From assembly GCA_930980855.1 (NCBI GenBank), contig CAKNIZ010000010.1, positions 1-55,960 of the forward strand: a stretch of DNA of 55,960 bases, written 5' to 3'. The notes beneath the pieces were generated by a model, which saw nothing but the letters and a program-made list of their open reading frames with translations, did no database searches and had not been told where the DNA came from. The position numbers and the translations under genes are program-made. This stretch comes from an uncultured Clostridium sp. (GTDB taxonomy: Bacteria; Bacillota; Clostridia; TANB77; CAG-508). Of this stretch, positions 48,538 through 55,960 are shown one piece after another. Within the stretch, counting starts at the first letter, position 1, and each line of letters starts with the position of its first letter.

Positions 48538-51201
48538 TTATTTTACATCATACCAAGTTTTTGCTTCAGATATTTCTACTTTTAAAGGCACTTCTAGTTT
48601 CGCTGCTTTTTCCATACTCTCTTTTAAAATTTCTTTTGCTTTTTCTTTTTGTTCTTCTTTTACTTCTACAATTAATTCATCATGTACTTGTAATATTATT
48701 TTTGCATCTATTCCTTTTAAGTTTTCGTACAAATTATTCATAGCTATTTTCATAATATCTGCTGCTGTTCCTTGTATTGGTGTATTCATAGCTACTCTTG
48801 AACCAAACTGTCTAACCATATAATTATTAGATTTTAGTTCTGGTACATATCTTCTTCTTCCAAAAGCGGTTTCAACATATCCTAATTCTTCTGTTTTCTT
48901 TATTATTTCATCCATGAAGTTTTTTATACCACTATATTTTTCTAAATAATTGTCTATATATTTTTGTGATTGTTTTCTATCTATTTTTAATTGCTGAGAT
49001 AATCCAAATGCAGTTATACCATATATAATTCCAAAGTTTACTGCTTTTGCTCTTGACCTTTGCTCTTTGGTTACTTTGTTCATTGCCACACCAAATACTT
49101 TTGACGCTACCTCTTTGTGAATATCTTCATCATTTTGAAATGCTTTTATCATATTTTCATCTTTAGAAATATGTGCTAATACTCTTAGTTCTATTTGTGA
49201 ATAATCAGCATCTACAAATACATATCCTTCTTGTGCTTTAAAAGCTTTTTTTACATTTTTACCTTCTCCTTCATGACTTGGTAAATTTTGAAGGTTTGGG
49301 TCAGTACAACTAATTCTCCCCGTTGCAGTTATTGTTTGATTAAATACTGCATGTATTTTACTATCTTTAGGATTAATGTACGTAATAATTCCATCTACAT
49401 AAGTAGAATTTAGTTTTATTAAACTTCTATATTCTAATACTTTTTCTACAATTGGATGCTCATCTTTTATTCCTTCTAGTGTTTCAACATCTGTTGCATA
49501 TCCTTTTTTATTCTTCTTTGGCTCTGTCAATTTTAGTTTTTCAAAAAGAATTTTACCTAATTGTTGAGTTGAATTTACATTAAACTCTTCTCCTGCTAAT
49601 TCGTAAATTTCTTTTACTCTATCATTTAATCTTTTTTTAAAATCTTTACCAAATGCCTCTAATTCTTCTTTGTTTACAGTTATTCCATTATATTGCATTT
49701 CTCCAAGAACTTTCACTAATGGCATTTCTATATTGTCAAATAAGTTTATTGAGCCTTCTTCTTCCATTTTTTTAATGGTAACATTATATAGTTCATTTAA
49801 GGCATATACATATGTTCCTACTTCATCTTTGTTTGACAATTCTTTTATTTGTTCAAACATGTTAAGCTGCATTTCTTCTTTTTTAGGTATCATTTCATCC
49901 AAGTCTATATCTAAGTATTGTGCTGCTATTTCTTTTATATTATGTTTAATATTCGTTGGATTTAGCACATATGCAGCTACTTCTGCATCATATTTTATAC
50001 CTTGTAAATTAATTCCGAACTCTTTTAGTAAAACATAATCTTCTTTTATATTATATCCAATTTTTTTGATTTTTTCATCTTCAAAAATTGTTTTTAATTT
50101 TTTTATGTCATCTTTATTTTCAAACTTAATATAAATTATATTGTCTTTATTTTCATATATTCCTATACCATTTATGTCTTTTTTTATAATTCTATTTTCA
50201 TCATTTGATGTACTTGTTTCTAAATAAAAGATAAGTTCATTTTCGATTTTTATATTTTCTATTTTTTCTTCTTTTACATTTATTTTTATTGCTTCTTTTT
50301 TAGCTGTTATTTCTTTATCTAAACCAAATCTTTCAATAAATCTATTGAAATTCAATTTTTTAAAAATTTCAGCTACTTTTTCTCTATCCCAATCAATTAT
50401 TTTTGTGTCTTCTAAATTATCAATTGGCGCATTTATATTAATTGTACCAAGTGTCCTAGAAAGCTCAGCTAAATCTCTATTTTTTATTAATGTATCTTTT
50501 AATTTTGATGTTAAATCAACTGTTCCTTCTTCCAATGCTTTATATAAATTTTCAATTGTTTTAAATTGCTTTATAAGACTTGTTCCTGTTTTAGGTCCAA
50601 CATTTGGAACTCCAGGTATTTCGTCCGATGAATCTCCCATTAATGCCTTTACTTCTATTAGATCTATTGGTTCTAATCCATATTCTTCTTCCACTTTTTC
50701 CTTAGTGTATATTTCAGTTTCTGTTTTTCCCATTTTTGTTCTTGGAATTCTAATTGTTATGTTATCTTCTATTAATTGAAATAAATCTCTATCTCCAGAT
50801 AAAATATATACTTCTTTTCCTTGTTTTACAAATTTTTTTGCATATGTTCCTAATATATCGTCGCCTTCATAATCTGCTAATTCCATAATTTTTATATTCA
50901 TGGCTTTTAGTATTTCTTTAATTATAGGCATTTGTTCTGCAAGCTCATTAGGCATTCCGTGTCTATGTTTTTTGTAGCCTTCATACATTTGCTTTCTAGT
51001 ATCTGCAGCTGTTTTTGAATCAAAGGCTACAACCATATATGTTGGTTCAACTTCTTCTATATTTTTAAACATTATAGATAAAAAACCATAAATAGCATTT
51101 GTATATTTTCCGTCTTTTGATGTTAGCATTTTATTTCCCATTATTCCGTAAAATGCTCTGTTCATAATACTGTTTCCATCTATTAATAAAACTTTTTCCA
51201 T
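48538..51201 (-). CDS. polA: DNA polymerase I
   Basis: An 887-residue repair polymerase. 5'-3' exonuclease domain at the start (LLIDGNSIMNRAFYGI, YEGDDILGTYAKKF, MGDSSDEIPGVPNVGPKTG), a central 3'-5' domain, and polymerase motifs A (VDADYSQIELRVLAHIS), B (RSRAKAVNFGIIYG) and C (LQVHDELIVEV). The central exonuclease seems to have lost its acidic residues (FYLETST in place of DxE), so no proofreading, as in Bacillus. ATG at 51201 is chosen because GAAGGAG lies nine bases upstream. Confidence 0.95.
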   Translation of the reverse strand: MEKVLLIDGNSIMNRAFYGIMGNKMLTSKDGKYTNAIYGFLSIMFKNIEEVEPTYMVVAFDSKTAADTRKQMYEGYKKHRHGMPNELAEQMPIIKEILKAMNIKIMELADYEGDDILGTYAKKFVKQGKEVYILSGDRDLFQLIEDNITIRIPRTKMGKTETEIYTKEKVEEEYGLEPIDLIEVKALMGDSSDEIPGVPNVGPKTGTSLIKQFKTIENLYKALEEGTVDLTSKLKDTLIKNRDLAELSRTLGTININAPIDNLEDTKIIDWDREKVAEIFKKLNFNRFIERFGLDKEITAKKEAIKINVKEEKIENIKIENELIFYLETSTSNDENRIIKKDINGIGIYENKDNIIYIKFENKDDIKKLKTIFEDEKIKKIGYNIKEDYVLLKEFGINLQGIKYDAEVAAYVLNPTNIKHNIKEIAAQYLDIDLDEMIPKKEEMQLNMFEQIKELSNKDEVGTYVYALNELYNVTIKKMEEEGSINLFDNIEMPLVKVLGEMQYNGITVNKEELEAFGKDFKKRLNDRVKEIYELAGEEFNVNSTQQLGKILFEKLKLTEPKKNKKGYATDVETLEGIKDEHPIVEKVLEYRSLIKLNSTYVDGIITYINPKDSKIHAVFNQTITATGRISCTDPNLQNLPSHEGEGKNVKKAFKAQEGYVFVDADYSQIELRVLAHISKDENMIKAFQNDEDIHKEVASKVFGVAMNKVTKEQRSRAKAVNFGIIYGITAFGLSQQLKIDRKQSQKYIDNYLEKYSGIKNFMDEIIKKTEELGYVETAFGRRRYVPELKSNNYMVRQFGSRVAMNTPIQGTAADIMKIAMNNLYENLKGIDAKIILQVHDELIVEVKEEQKEKAKEILKESMEKAAKLEVPLKVEISEAKTWYDVK

Positions 51202-51343
51202 TAATTTTTCTCCTTCTTTACCTCTGAGACATTTTGTATATATTATTGTTAGTATAATATCAAAAAGTATACAAATATTCAACCGTTTACAATATATAAT
51301 TTAAAATTAATTAAATTTACAGCATATATAAAATGCTTTAGAA

Positions 51344-51458
51344 TTGTATATTTGAACTTCTTGTTCTTTGCGGTCGCTTCTCTCCAAACGCACTTCGCTG
51401 GAATTCTTCCAGCTTGTTTGAACGGGAACAAAGGAACTGCAAAGTTTCAAATATACAA
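51344..51458 (-). repeat. structured intergenic repeat, copy 5 (opposite orientation, enlarged)
   Basis: Ends TTGTATATTTGAA / TTCAAATATACAA as in the other copies. Read on the minus strand the core is GTTTGGA, GAGAAGC, GACCGCAA, AGAAC, matching the family with changes, and an extra hairpin GCTGGAA/TTCCAGC is inserted 5' of it, making this copy about 35 bases longer. Confidence 0.75.
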
Positions 51459-51501
51459 TTTTAAATCATTCTATAATATGCATAATATCAAGTTACATAA
51501 T

Positions 51502-51530
51502 TTGACTATTTATGTCAATTATGGTATAAT
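51502..51530 (+). promoter_or_regulatory. promoter of the 69-residue membrane protein
   Basis: TTGACT, 17-base spacer, perfect TATAAT. The spacer shares ATTTATGTCAATT with the promoter at 203-231. Confidence 0.8.
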
Positions 51531-51564
51531 GATTAGTAATCCAATTTTGAAAGGAATGACATCT

Positions 51565-51774
51565 ATGAAAAAAATTCTCCCTATCATCGTACTCATCGCT
51601 GTCATCGTCTTCGGTTCTACGGTCTGGTTCTGCATTGCAAACTGGGCAAGTTACATCGAATTCCTCAGCGGAATGCGCGACGAGGTGCTATGGGCCGTCA
51701 TTGGCGCAGCTATCACCATCGTCATCACGCAGGTTATCAAGTACTTAGGCTCTACGAAGTCTTCCAACAAATAG
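51565..51774 (+). CDS. GC-rich 69-residue two-helix membrane protein
   Basis: A small protein with two membrane helices, about residues 4-26 (ILPIIVLIAVIVFGSTVWF) and 42-62 (VLWAVIGAAITIVITQVI), an acidic-basic loop MRDE and a lysine/serine tail. ATG at 51565 is chosen since AAAGGA ends nine bases before it. By hand count the gene is about 48 percent G+C, against about 28 in its neighbours, with codons such as ATC, GTC and GGC; it is surely imported. It is a cassette with its own promoter and terminator, on the strand opposite to the flanking genes. Function unknown; holin-like or small-toxin roles are guesses. Confidence 0.72.
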   Translation: MKKILPIIVLIAVIVFGSTVWFCIANWASYIEFLSGMRDEVLWAVIGAAITIVITQVIKYLGSTKSSNK

Positions 51775-51790
51775 GAGAGAAACAGGAGGA

Positions 51791-51833
51791 AACATAGCTG
51801 ATCGGGCACTTGCCTAACCAGCTATGTTTTTTA
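51791..51833 (+). terminator. terminator of the GC-rich small gene
   Basis: AACATAGCTG and CAGCTATGTT with TTTTTTAT, 17 bases after the stop codon. Confidence 0.85.
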
Positions 51834-51835
51834 TA

Positions 51836-52198
51836 TTATTTTTTATCTTCCCTCATAACCATTGCTTTTGTGAAAGCTTGTCTTATTGGCCAAGAAACCA
51901 TTTTATCATTATAATTAATAGTTTCTATATTTTTATATCTTTGCAAAATAGAATTTATTTCTGCAGTTAAATTAATATATAAAATTCCTTTAGTATTTTG
52001 CCTTTTTGCCATACTTTCTATTAGTTTTACCAATTGTTTTTCATGTTCTATATTTACGTTTTTATTATTTACTTTTCTAACAAATAATATTTTGTTGTCA
52101 TTTATTAGGATATCATACTCTTCATTTTTTAAGTTTTTTTCATAAATACTTTTCATCTCATTCTTTAAATTTAAAAATAATTTATATTCATTCTCCAT
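51836..52198 (-). CDS. unknown 120-residue protein
   Basis: A soluble, charged protein: a helical start (EYKLFLNLKNEMKSIYEKNL), a strand-rich middle (YDILINDNKILFVRKVNNKN, GILYINLTAEINSI) and a last segment SWPIRQAFTKAMVMRED. No motif is recognised. The composition is like the host, so it is not obviously foreign. It sits alone behind the phosphodiesterase gene on the same strand, 65 bases downstream of it. Confidence 0.55.
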   Translation of the reverse strand: MENEYKLFLNLKNEMKSIYEKNLKNEEYDILINDNKILFVRKVNNKNVNIEHEKQLVKLIESMAKRQNTKGILYINLTAEINSILQRYKNIETINYNDKMVSWPIRQAFTKAMVMREDKK

Positions 52199-52263
52199 AG
52201 CATTTTTTGTTTTTGAACACTCCTAAAGTTCAAAACTTCCTCCTTGTATTTTAAATTGTCATC

Positions 52264-53424
52264 CTATTTATTGATTACTATAATAGGTATTTCCATTTCT
52301 TCCTTTGTTAATCCACAATGAGTTGATTTTTTTACAGGTTTTCCTTCTGCTAAAAAAGTTTCTAATCTAATAATACTACCTGCTACAGATAATGCAATAT
52401 AGTTTCCTATAAAATCATCTATTTTTAAATGTTTTTTACCAAAACCTAAAAAGTGGTATTTATTTAGAAATTCATCTTTTGTCATTAGCCAAAATTCATC
52501 TTTAAATATTTTGTTAAATCTTTCTTCAAAGATTTTTTCCATGCCTTCTTTAACCCAGAATGTTAAGACTCTTGATTCCAATGATGCAGGCATAATCAAA
52601 CATTCCTGAATTTCCGGATAATCAAGAAGAGTATAAGCTTTTTCTATATCTTTATGCCCATGGTCTGCTGTTATTATTACAATTGTATCATCTTCCATTT
52701 TATTGCACATATCTTGAATTTTACTTTCTGCTTCTATTAAAAATTCTTTTACTTCTTTTGATTCAACTCCGTATTTATGTAATAAGCCATCAGGATTATC
52801 TGAATATGCAAATATAAATTTTTTATCAGAATCATTACATATATCTTGAATATCCATTATTAATTCATCTAAATTATTTGCTCTTATACTTCTTTTGGCT
52901 CTTCTTTCTGCATATTCTGGTTCTAGTTCATATGCCTTAACATCTTTAGATGCTTTTTCTATTTGTTCAAAAATAGATTCGTAATTCACTATTGTTTTAA
53001 ATACATCCATTAATGGATTCTTTATTGGCTCTCTCATGTAGGATTCATTATGTGAAAACATATCTACTGCTCGTCCATATTCTTTAAAATATTGTGACCA
53101 AGCAATCCATCCTGTTTCATATGGTGGCTTTCCAGAATAATATGTAGTTAATGCCGCAGTTGTTGTAGATGGATATACTGATGTTACACAATCTATTTGA
53201 TTATTTTTTAAATAACCATTTGGTAAATCTTTGTTTAATATATGTTCACCTAATCCGTCCAATACTAAAAATATAACATTTTTGTAATCTTTTTGTTGTA
53301 AAATTTCGTCTATCTTCTTTGATGACTTATGATTTGTTTCTACATTATAATATTTCAATATTGATGTTATTGTACATAATATACAATTATCATAATTAGG
53401 CATTATTATATTTTCTTTTTTCAT
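52264..53424 (-). CDS. alkaline-phosphatase-superfamily phosphodiesterase
   Basis: A 386-residue hydrolase of the nucleotide pyrophosphatase/phosphodiesterase type: metal site FLVLDGLGEHIL, then SVYPSTTTAALTTYYSGK with the threonine nucleophile and PYETGWIAW, DNPDGLLHKYGVE, and the ADHGH metal histidines. The C-terminal segment PASLESRVLTFWVKEG follows. No signal peptide, so it is cytoplasmic. The substrate is unknown. It is a single gene between accessory genes. Confidence 0.85.
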   Translation of the reverse strand: MKKENIIMPNYDNCILCTITSILKYYNVETNHKSSKKIDEILQQKDYKNVIFLVLDGLGEHILNKDLPNGYLKNNQIDCVTSVYPSTTTAALTTYYSGKPPYETGWIAWSQYFKEYGRAVDMFSHNESYMREPIKNPLMDVFKTIVNYESIFEQIEKASKDVKAYELEPEYAERRAKRSIRANNLDELIMDIQDICNDSDKKFIFAYSDNPDGLLHKYGVESKEVKEFLIEAESKIQDMCNKMEDDTIVIITADHGHKDIEKAYTLLDYPEIQECLIMPASLESRVLTFWVKEGMEKIFEERFNKIFKDEFWLMTKDEFLNKYHFLGFGKKHLKIDDFIGNYIALSVAGSIIRLETFLAEGKPVKKSTHCGLTKEEMEIPIIVINK

Positions 53425-53475
53425 AATTATAGTTTTTCCTTCCTATTTTCTTATCCACATGAATTACTATTTTTT

Positions 53476-53921
53476 CTACTCTTTATTATTATTTTCCTCT
53501 ACTATATCATTAATTTGTTTAAGTACTTGTACTCTATATTCTTCCCCAACATAGGTAAAGTCTTTTCCAATTTCCAATATAAAATCTTTCATATTAGAAA
53601 TTATTGCTTTTTTCAAATCTTTTTCTGAATATTGGTTTGGCAAGTCTAAAAATTCTAAGCTATATGTGTCTAAAATTCTTGTATTAGGTTTGTCCAACTT
53701 ATTTGTGTCACCAGCGGTGACACAAATGGATAATCTTTGTATGTTTCATAAAATTGTTTCATTCTATAGATTCCACGCTTATTAAATCCTCTCATAGTTG
53801 GGTATTTTCTTTTCATAAATTCTGCCAATTTTTCTACAATTTTATCTCCCCAATTATTATCATTAACTTTTTCACTGATATTGATAACATCATTAAAATA
53901 TACTTCTAAATCATTGTTCAA
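53476..53921 (-). pseudogene. remnant of a YhcG/DUF1016 nuclease
   Basis: Two overlapping pieces in different frames. The first (53670-53921) is the N-terminal DUF1016 domain with EKLAEFMKRKYPTMRGFNKR, YRMKQFYETYK and SPLVTQISWTN, and stops soon after. The second (53476-53697) resumes with TYSLEFLDLPNQYSEKDLKK and LEIGKDFTYVGEEYRVQV from the C-terminal PD-(D/E)XK part but lacks the catalytic end. About 100 residues between them and the C-terminus are missing, so the gene is dead. YhcG proteins are carried with restriction and mobile genes. Confidence 0.75.
53701..53727. repeat. 27-bp perfect palindrome inside the YhcG remnant
   Basis: ATTTGTGTCACC, AGC, GGTGACACAAAT: twelve pairs with no mismatch, read in frame as part of PFVSPLVTQIS. 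Confidence 0.8.
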
Positions 53922-54034
53922 TTAAGCTTTCCTCCTCTTATAAAATTATTATTTTTTCTGCTTTTATAATATCTCGCGCTTTAATATTTTTCAATATATG
54001 ACTTTCTTTAAAAAATGTTCATTATTTAAAAGTA

Positions 54035-54145
54035 TTATTTTTTTAGCATAAAAGCGATTAGTTCCATTAAAAACCCCTTATTCAAGTCACTTATATTTAC
54101 TTTAAATTTTATTGCATATGCTTCTCCAAATTTATTTTTGTACAT
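54035..54145 (-). pseudogene. 36-codon remnant in the 53922-54364 gap
   Basis: MYKNKFGEAYAIKFKVNISD with a hydrophobic tail (LMELIAFMLKK) but no ribosome binding site before its ATG. It looks like the last part of a decayed gene. The rest of the 443-base gap is AT-rich and shows no other gene, tRNA or repeat. Confidence 0.35.
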
Positions 54146-54364
54146 ATTGGATTTAATATTATATCTATAAAATCATTCATTTAATATTTCCTTTTAATTT
54201 CATTAATTTCTTGTTATATTATCACTTTCAAATTTAAATTTTCTTTATCCTTCTCAATCTTCTTCCTGTATCTATCTTCCTCTGGAATTTACCTATTTAA
54301 CCGCACATTTTTGCATACCATGATATTACTCCATAAAGTATCTGATATAGTTATAATTTTTTTA

Positions 54365-55357
54365 TTATTTTAACTTTTTTAAATCTTCTCCTATTATTTC
54401 AAGATAATCTTTCTCCGCTTGTGTCAAATGTGATTTCATATATTCATCATATTCTTTATGAGCTTTTTCTAATGCTTCCTCATGTGAAATAGTACCTGCT
54501 CCTTTTAAAATATCTTTATGAGTCATTGTCAAAAATCCATCCAATTCTCCTATCCAGTCTTTCATTGTCATTGGGTGCATAGTTAAAGCATTAATCTCAG
54601 CAACATCTAAATAGGCTGATACCATACGGTTTAACATATCTAACTCTTCTTTGCTTAAATAATTTTTAGCTATTTCTGTTTCTGATTTTGTTGGAATATC
54701 TCCTCTAAAACTTGTTAATCCAATATTTTCTTTTTTACTATCAACCCTATTATATATAATTTCTGCTGCAGTATTACCATGAACTGCATAATGCATTTTG
54801 TTCTGTACTGTTTTAAAGAATTCTTTTGTCTTTTCATCTTTTGCATCATAATCTATACTTGTTGCGTAAATATCTAAAATTTTTCTCCAAAACACTTTTT
54901 CAGAAGAACGTATATCTCTGATTTTTTCTAATAATTCCTCAAAATATGTTTCTCCACCATTATTTTTAAATCTTTTTATATTTAGGTTATATCCCTTAAT
55001 TAAGTAATCTTTAATTAGTTTATTTGCCCAAATCCTAAATTGAGTGCCTCGAATTGATTTTACACGGTAACCTACTGATATAATTAGATCTAAATTGTAA
55101 AATTTAATTTTATATTTTTTTCCATCTTTCGCAGTTGTCAAGTTTTCCTTGACAACTGAACTTTCATTTAATTCATGTTCATCGAATATATTTTTAATGT
55201 GTAAACTTATATTTTGCTTTGTTGTATCAAATAGCTTTGCCATTGAATTTTGTGTAAGCCAAACGTTTTCATCTTCCACTTGTACTTCAATTTCAACTTG
55301 TCCATCATCTGTTGTATACATTATAATCTTGTTATCTTCAATTAAGTTATTATCCAA
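54365..55357 (-). CDS. RhuM-family (virulence RhuM) protein
   Basis: A protein of about 330 residues. The N-terminal helix-turn-helix and KilA-N-like part has ENVWLTQNSMAKLFDTTKQN, ISLHIKNIFDEHEL, YNLDLIISVGYRVKSIRGTQ and FRIWANKLIKDYLIKGYNLN, the RhuM hallmark; the second half contains YATSIDYDAKDEKTKEFFKT and HGNTAAEIIYNRVDS with the TFRGD-like SFRGDIPTK. The TTG at 55357 is preferred because AGAGGAGATG lies eight bases upstream; the frame goes seven codons further. RhuM genes travel on phages, restriction loci and genomic islands; the biochemical role is unknown. Confidence 0.88.
   Translation of the reverse strand: MDNNLIEDNKIIMYTTDDGQVEIEVQVEDENVWLTQNSMAKLFDTTKQNISLHIKNIFDEHELNESSVVKENLTTAKDGKKYKIKFYNLDLIISVGYRVKSIRGTQFRIWANKLIKDYLIKGYNLNIKRFKNNGGETYFEELLEKIRDIRSSEKVFWRKILDIYATSIDYDAKDEKTKEFFKTVQNKMHYAVHGNTAAEIIYNRVDSKKENIGLTSFRGDIPTKSETEIAKNYLSKEELDMLNRMVSAYLDVAEINALTMHPMTMKDWIGELDGFLTMTHKDILKGAGTISHEEALEKAHKEYDEYMKSHLTQAEKDYLEIIGEDLKKLK
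55132..55158. repeat. 27-bp palindrome inside the RhuM gene
   Basis: CAGTTGTCAAG, five-base loop TTTTC, CTTGACAACTG: eleven perfect pairs, in frame, encoding SVVKENLTT. Confidence 0.8.
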
Positions 55358-55448
55358 GTATTTTTCATCTCCTCTCAAATTTTATGTATGTAATATTTTG
55401 GCTCTCTCCATTTTTTTTATAAATCATAAAATTTATATAACTTGTAAT

Positions 55449-55889
55449 TTATTTTTCTGAATATTCCTTTAAAAATTCTTCTAGTTCTTTTTCACTACTA
55501 AAAATTTCTTCAAAAATATTATATAATGTATCAGTAGCTTCATATTCACCTATTGCATAACACTTTTTTCCTAATCCATAAGCAATACCTGATTCAATAT
55601 GTGCTGCTTTTCCAGCTGGTAAAACCAAAAGTAAATTTTTGGAACTTTTTTCTCCTTCTAAATCATTATGAAATAAATTTAAAACTATATCACTTTTTAA
55701 ATTTAATGATTCAAATTCTTTTTGTTTTTCTTCTGGTGTTTGATTTTTATTTCCATATCCCCAATCTTCTTCATTCTTTAAAAAGCAATAATATGAAACT
55801 TTATAATTATCAAATAAATCACATATTTTTAATATATTTTCTTTATTTCTAGCTCTACCAGCTATAAAAAATTCATATTTATTCTCCAT
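55449..55889 (-). CDS. nucleoside 2-deoxyribosyltransferase-like protein
   Basis: A 146-residue Rossmann-like protein: FIAGRARNKENILKICDLFD at the start, IVLNLFHNDLEGEKSSK, and LLLVLPAGKAAHIESGIAYG with LGKKCYAIGE, the segment where nucleoside deoxyribosyltransferases hold the nucleophile glutamate (HIESG). Related domains also act as NAD-cleaving effectors in defence systems, so a defence role beside RhuM is possible but unproven. AGGGGATATT lies before the ATG. Possibly complete at both ends. Confidence 0.6.
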   Translation of the reverse strand: MENKYEFFIAGRARNKENILKICDLFDNYKVSYYCFLKNEEDWGYGNKNQTPEEKQKEFESLNLKSDIVLNLFHNDLEGEKSSKNLLLVLPAGKAAHIESGIAYGLGKKCYAIGEYEATDTLYNIFEEIFSSEKELEEFLKEYSEK

Positions 55890-55916
55890 AATAACAATAT
55901 CCCCTATAAATTACTC

Positions 55917-55943
55917 GTATAATGAACATGTAGTCCATTATAC
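55917..55943. promoter_or_regulatory. inverted repeat upstream of the 55889 gene
   Basis: GTATAATG and CATTATAC, 11 bases apart, so that a TATAAT appears on each strand. It may be an operator over a promoter for the adjacent gene. Confidence 0.4.
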
Positions 55944-55960
55944 ATTTTTTTATTCTTAAT

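Noticed and set aside
53922..54364. A further complete gene in the gap before RhuM
   Set aside because: Only a 36-codon frame without a ribosome binding site and other broken frames are present.

Overview
The window is an AT-rich chromosomal segment of a low-GC Gram-positive bacterium of the Clostridia type, probably an uncultured gut lineage. The signs are a glycine T-box leader before a single-chain glycyl-tRNA synthetase, an hrcA-grpE-dnaK-dnaJ operon under CIRCE, a Gram-positive PolC, whiA, a 6S RNA of Firmicutes form, strong AGGAGG-type ribosome binding sites and U-rich intrinsic terminators. No species name can be given from the sequence alone. Almost all housekeeping genes lie on the minus strand.

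Region 1 (1-9.4 kb) is a decayed integrative or mobilizable element: a MobV relaxase with a run of inverted repeats upstream (candidate oriT), a small winged-helix replication-type protein, a group II intron with a MarathonRT-like reverse transcriptase inserted just behind a terminator, a KilA-N protein, two small XRE regulators, a truncated prepilin-like fragment and a large serine recombinase whose catalytic N-terminus is cut off by a frameshift. It ends close to a tRNA-Gly gene. A separate small membrane protein with its own promoter, folded leader and terminator lies at the left edge.

Region 2 (9.4-25.4 kb) holds tRNA-Gly, a GT51 peptidoglycan glycosyltransferase, a tRNA-Met/tRNA-Tyr pair, an unknown coiled-coil protein, a foreign-looking gene cassette, an mreB-tetR-acyl-CoA ligase run, a membrane-anchored XRE regulator, asnB, glyQS-ispH under a T-box, and an operon of an unknown membrane protein, prmC, whiA and hemW.

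Region 3 (25.4-51.2 kb) is the core: 6S RNA; the translation operon rimP-nusA-infB-rbfA-nrnA-truB; the heat-shock operon with two CIRCE-type operators and, behind it, three DnaA boxes; the pyrH-frr-uppS-cdsA-rseP-polC run, which lacks the dxr, ispG and proS genes often found in it and has an RseP that appears to have lost its PDZ domain; galE, a lytic transglycosylase and polA.

Region 4 (51.3-55.96 kb) is accessory: a GC-rich 69-residue membrane protein in its own promoter-terminator cassette, an unknown protein, an alkaline-phosphatase-superfamily hydrolase, the wreck of a YhcG/DUF1016 nuclease, a RhuM-family protein and a nucleoside-deoxyribosyltransferase-like protein.

The most striking unexplained signal is an intergenic repeat family (five clear copies and one possible divergent copy) with TTGTATATT-type inverted ends, stems that co-vary between copies, and two invariant loop motifs, GCGCAGTTTGGA and GACAGCAA. 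This is the pattern expected of a structured RNA or a non-autonomous hairpin transposon. A second pattern is that three accessory genes (KilA-N, YhcG, RhuM) each carry an embedded palindrome of 26-27 bp inside the reading frame.
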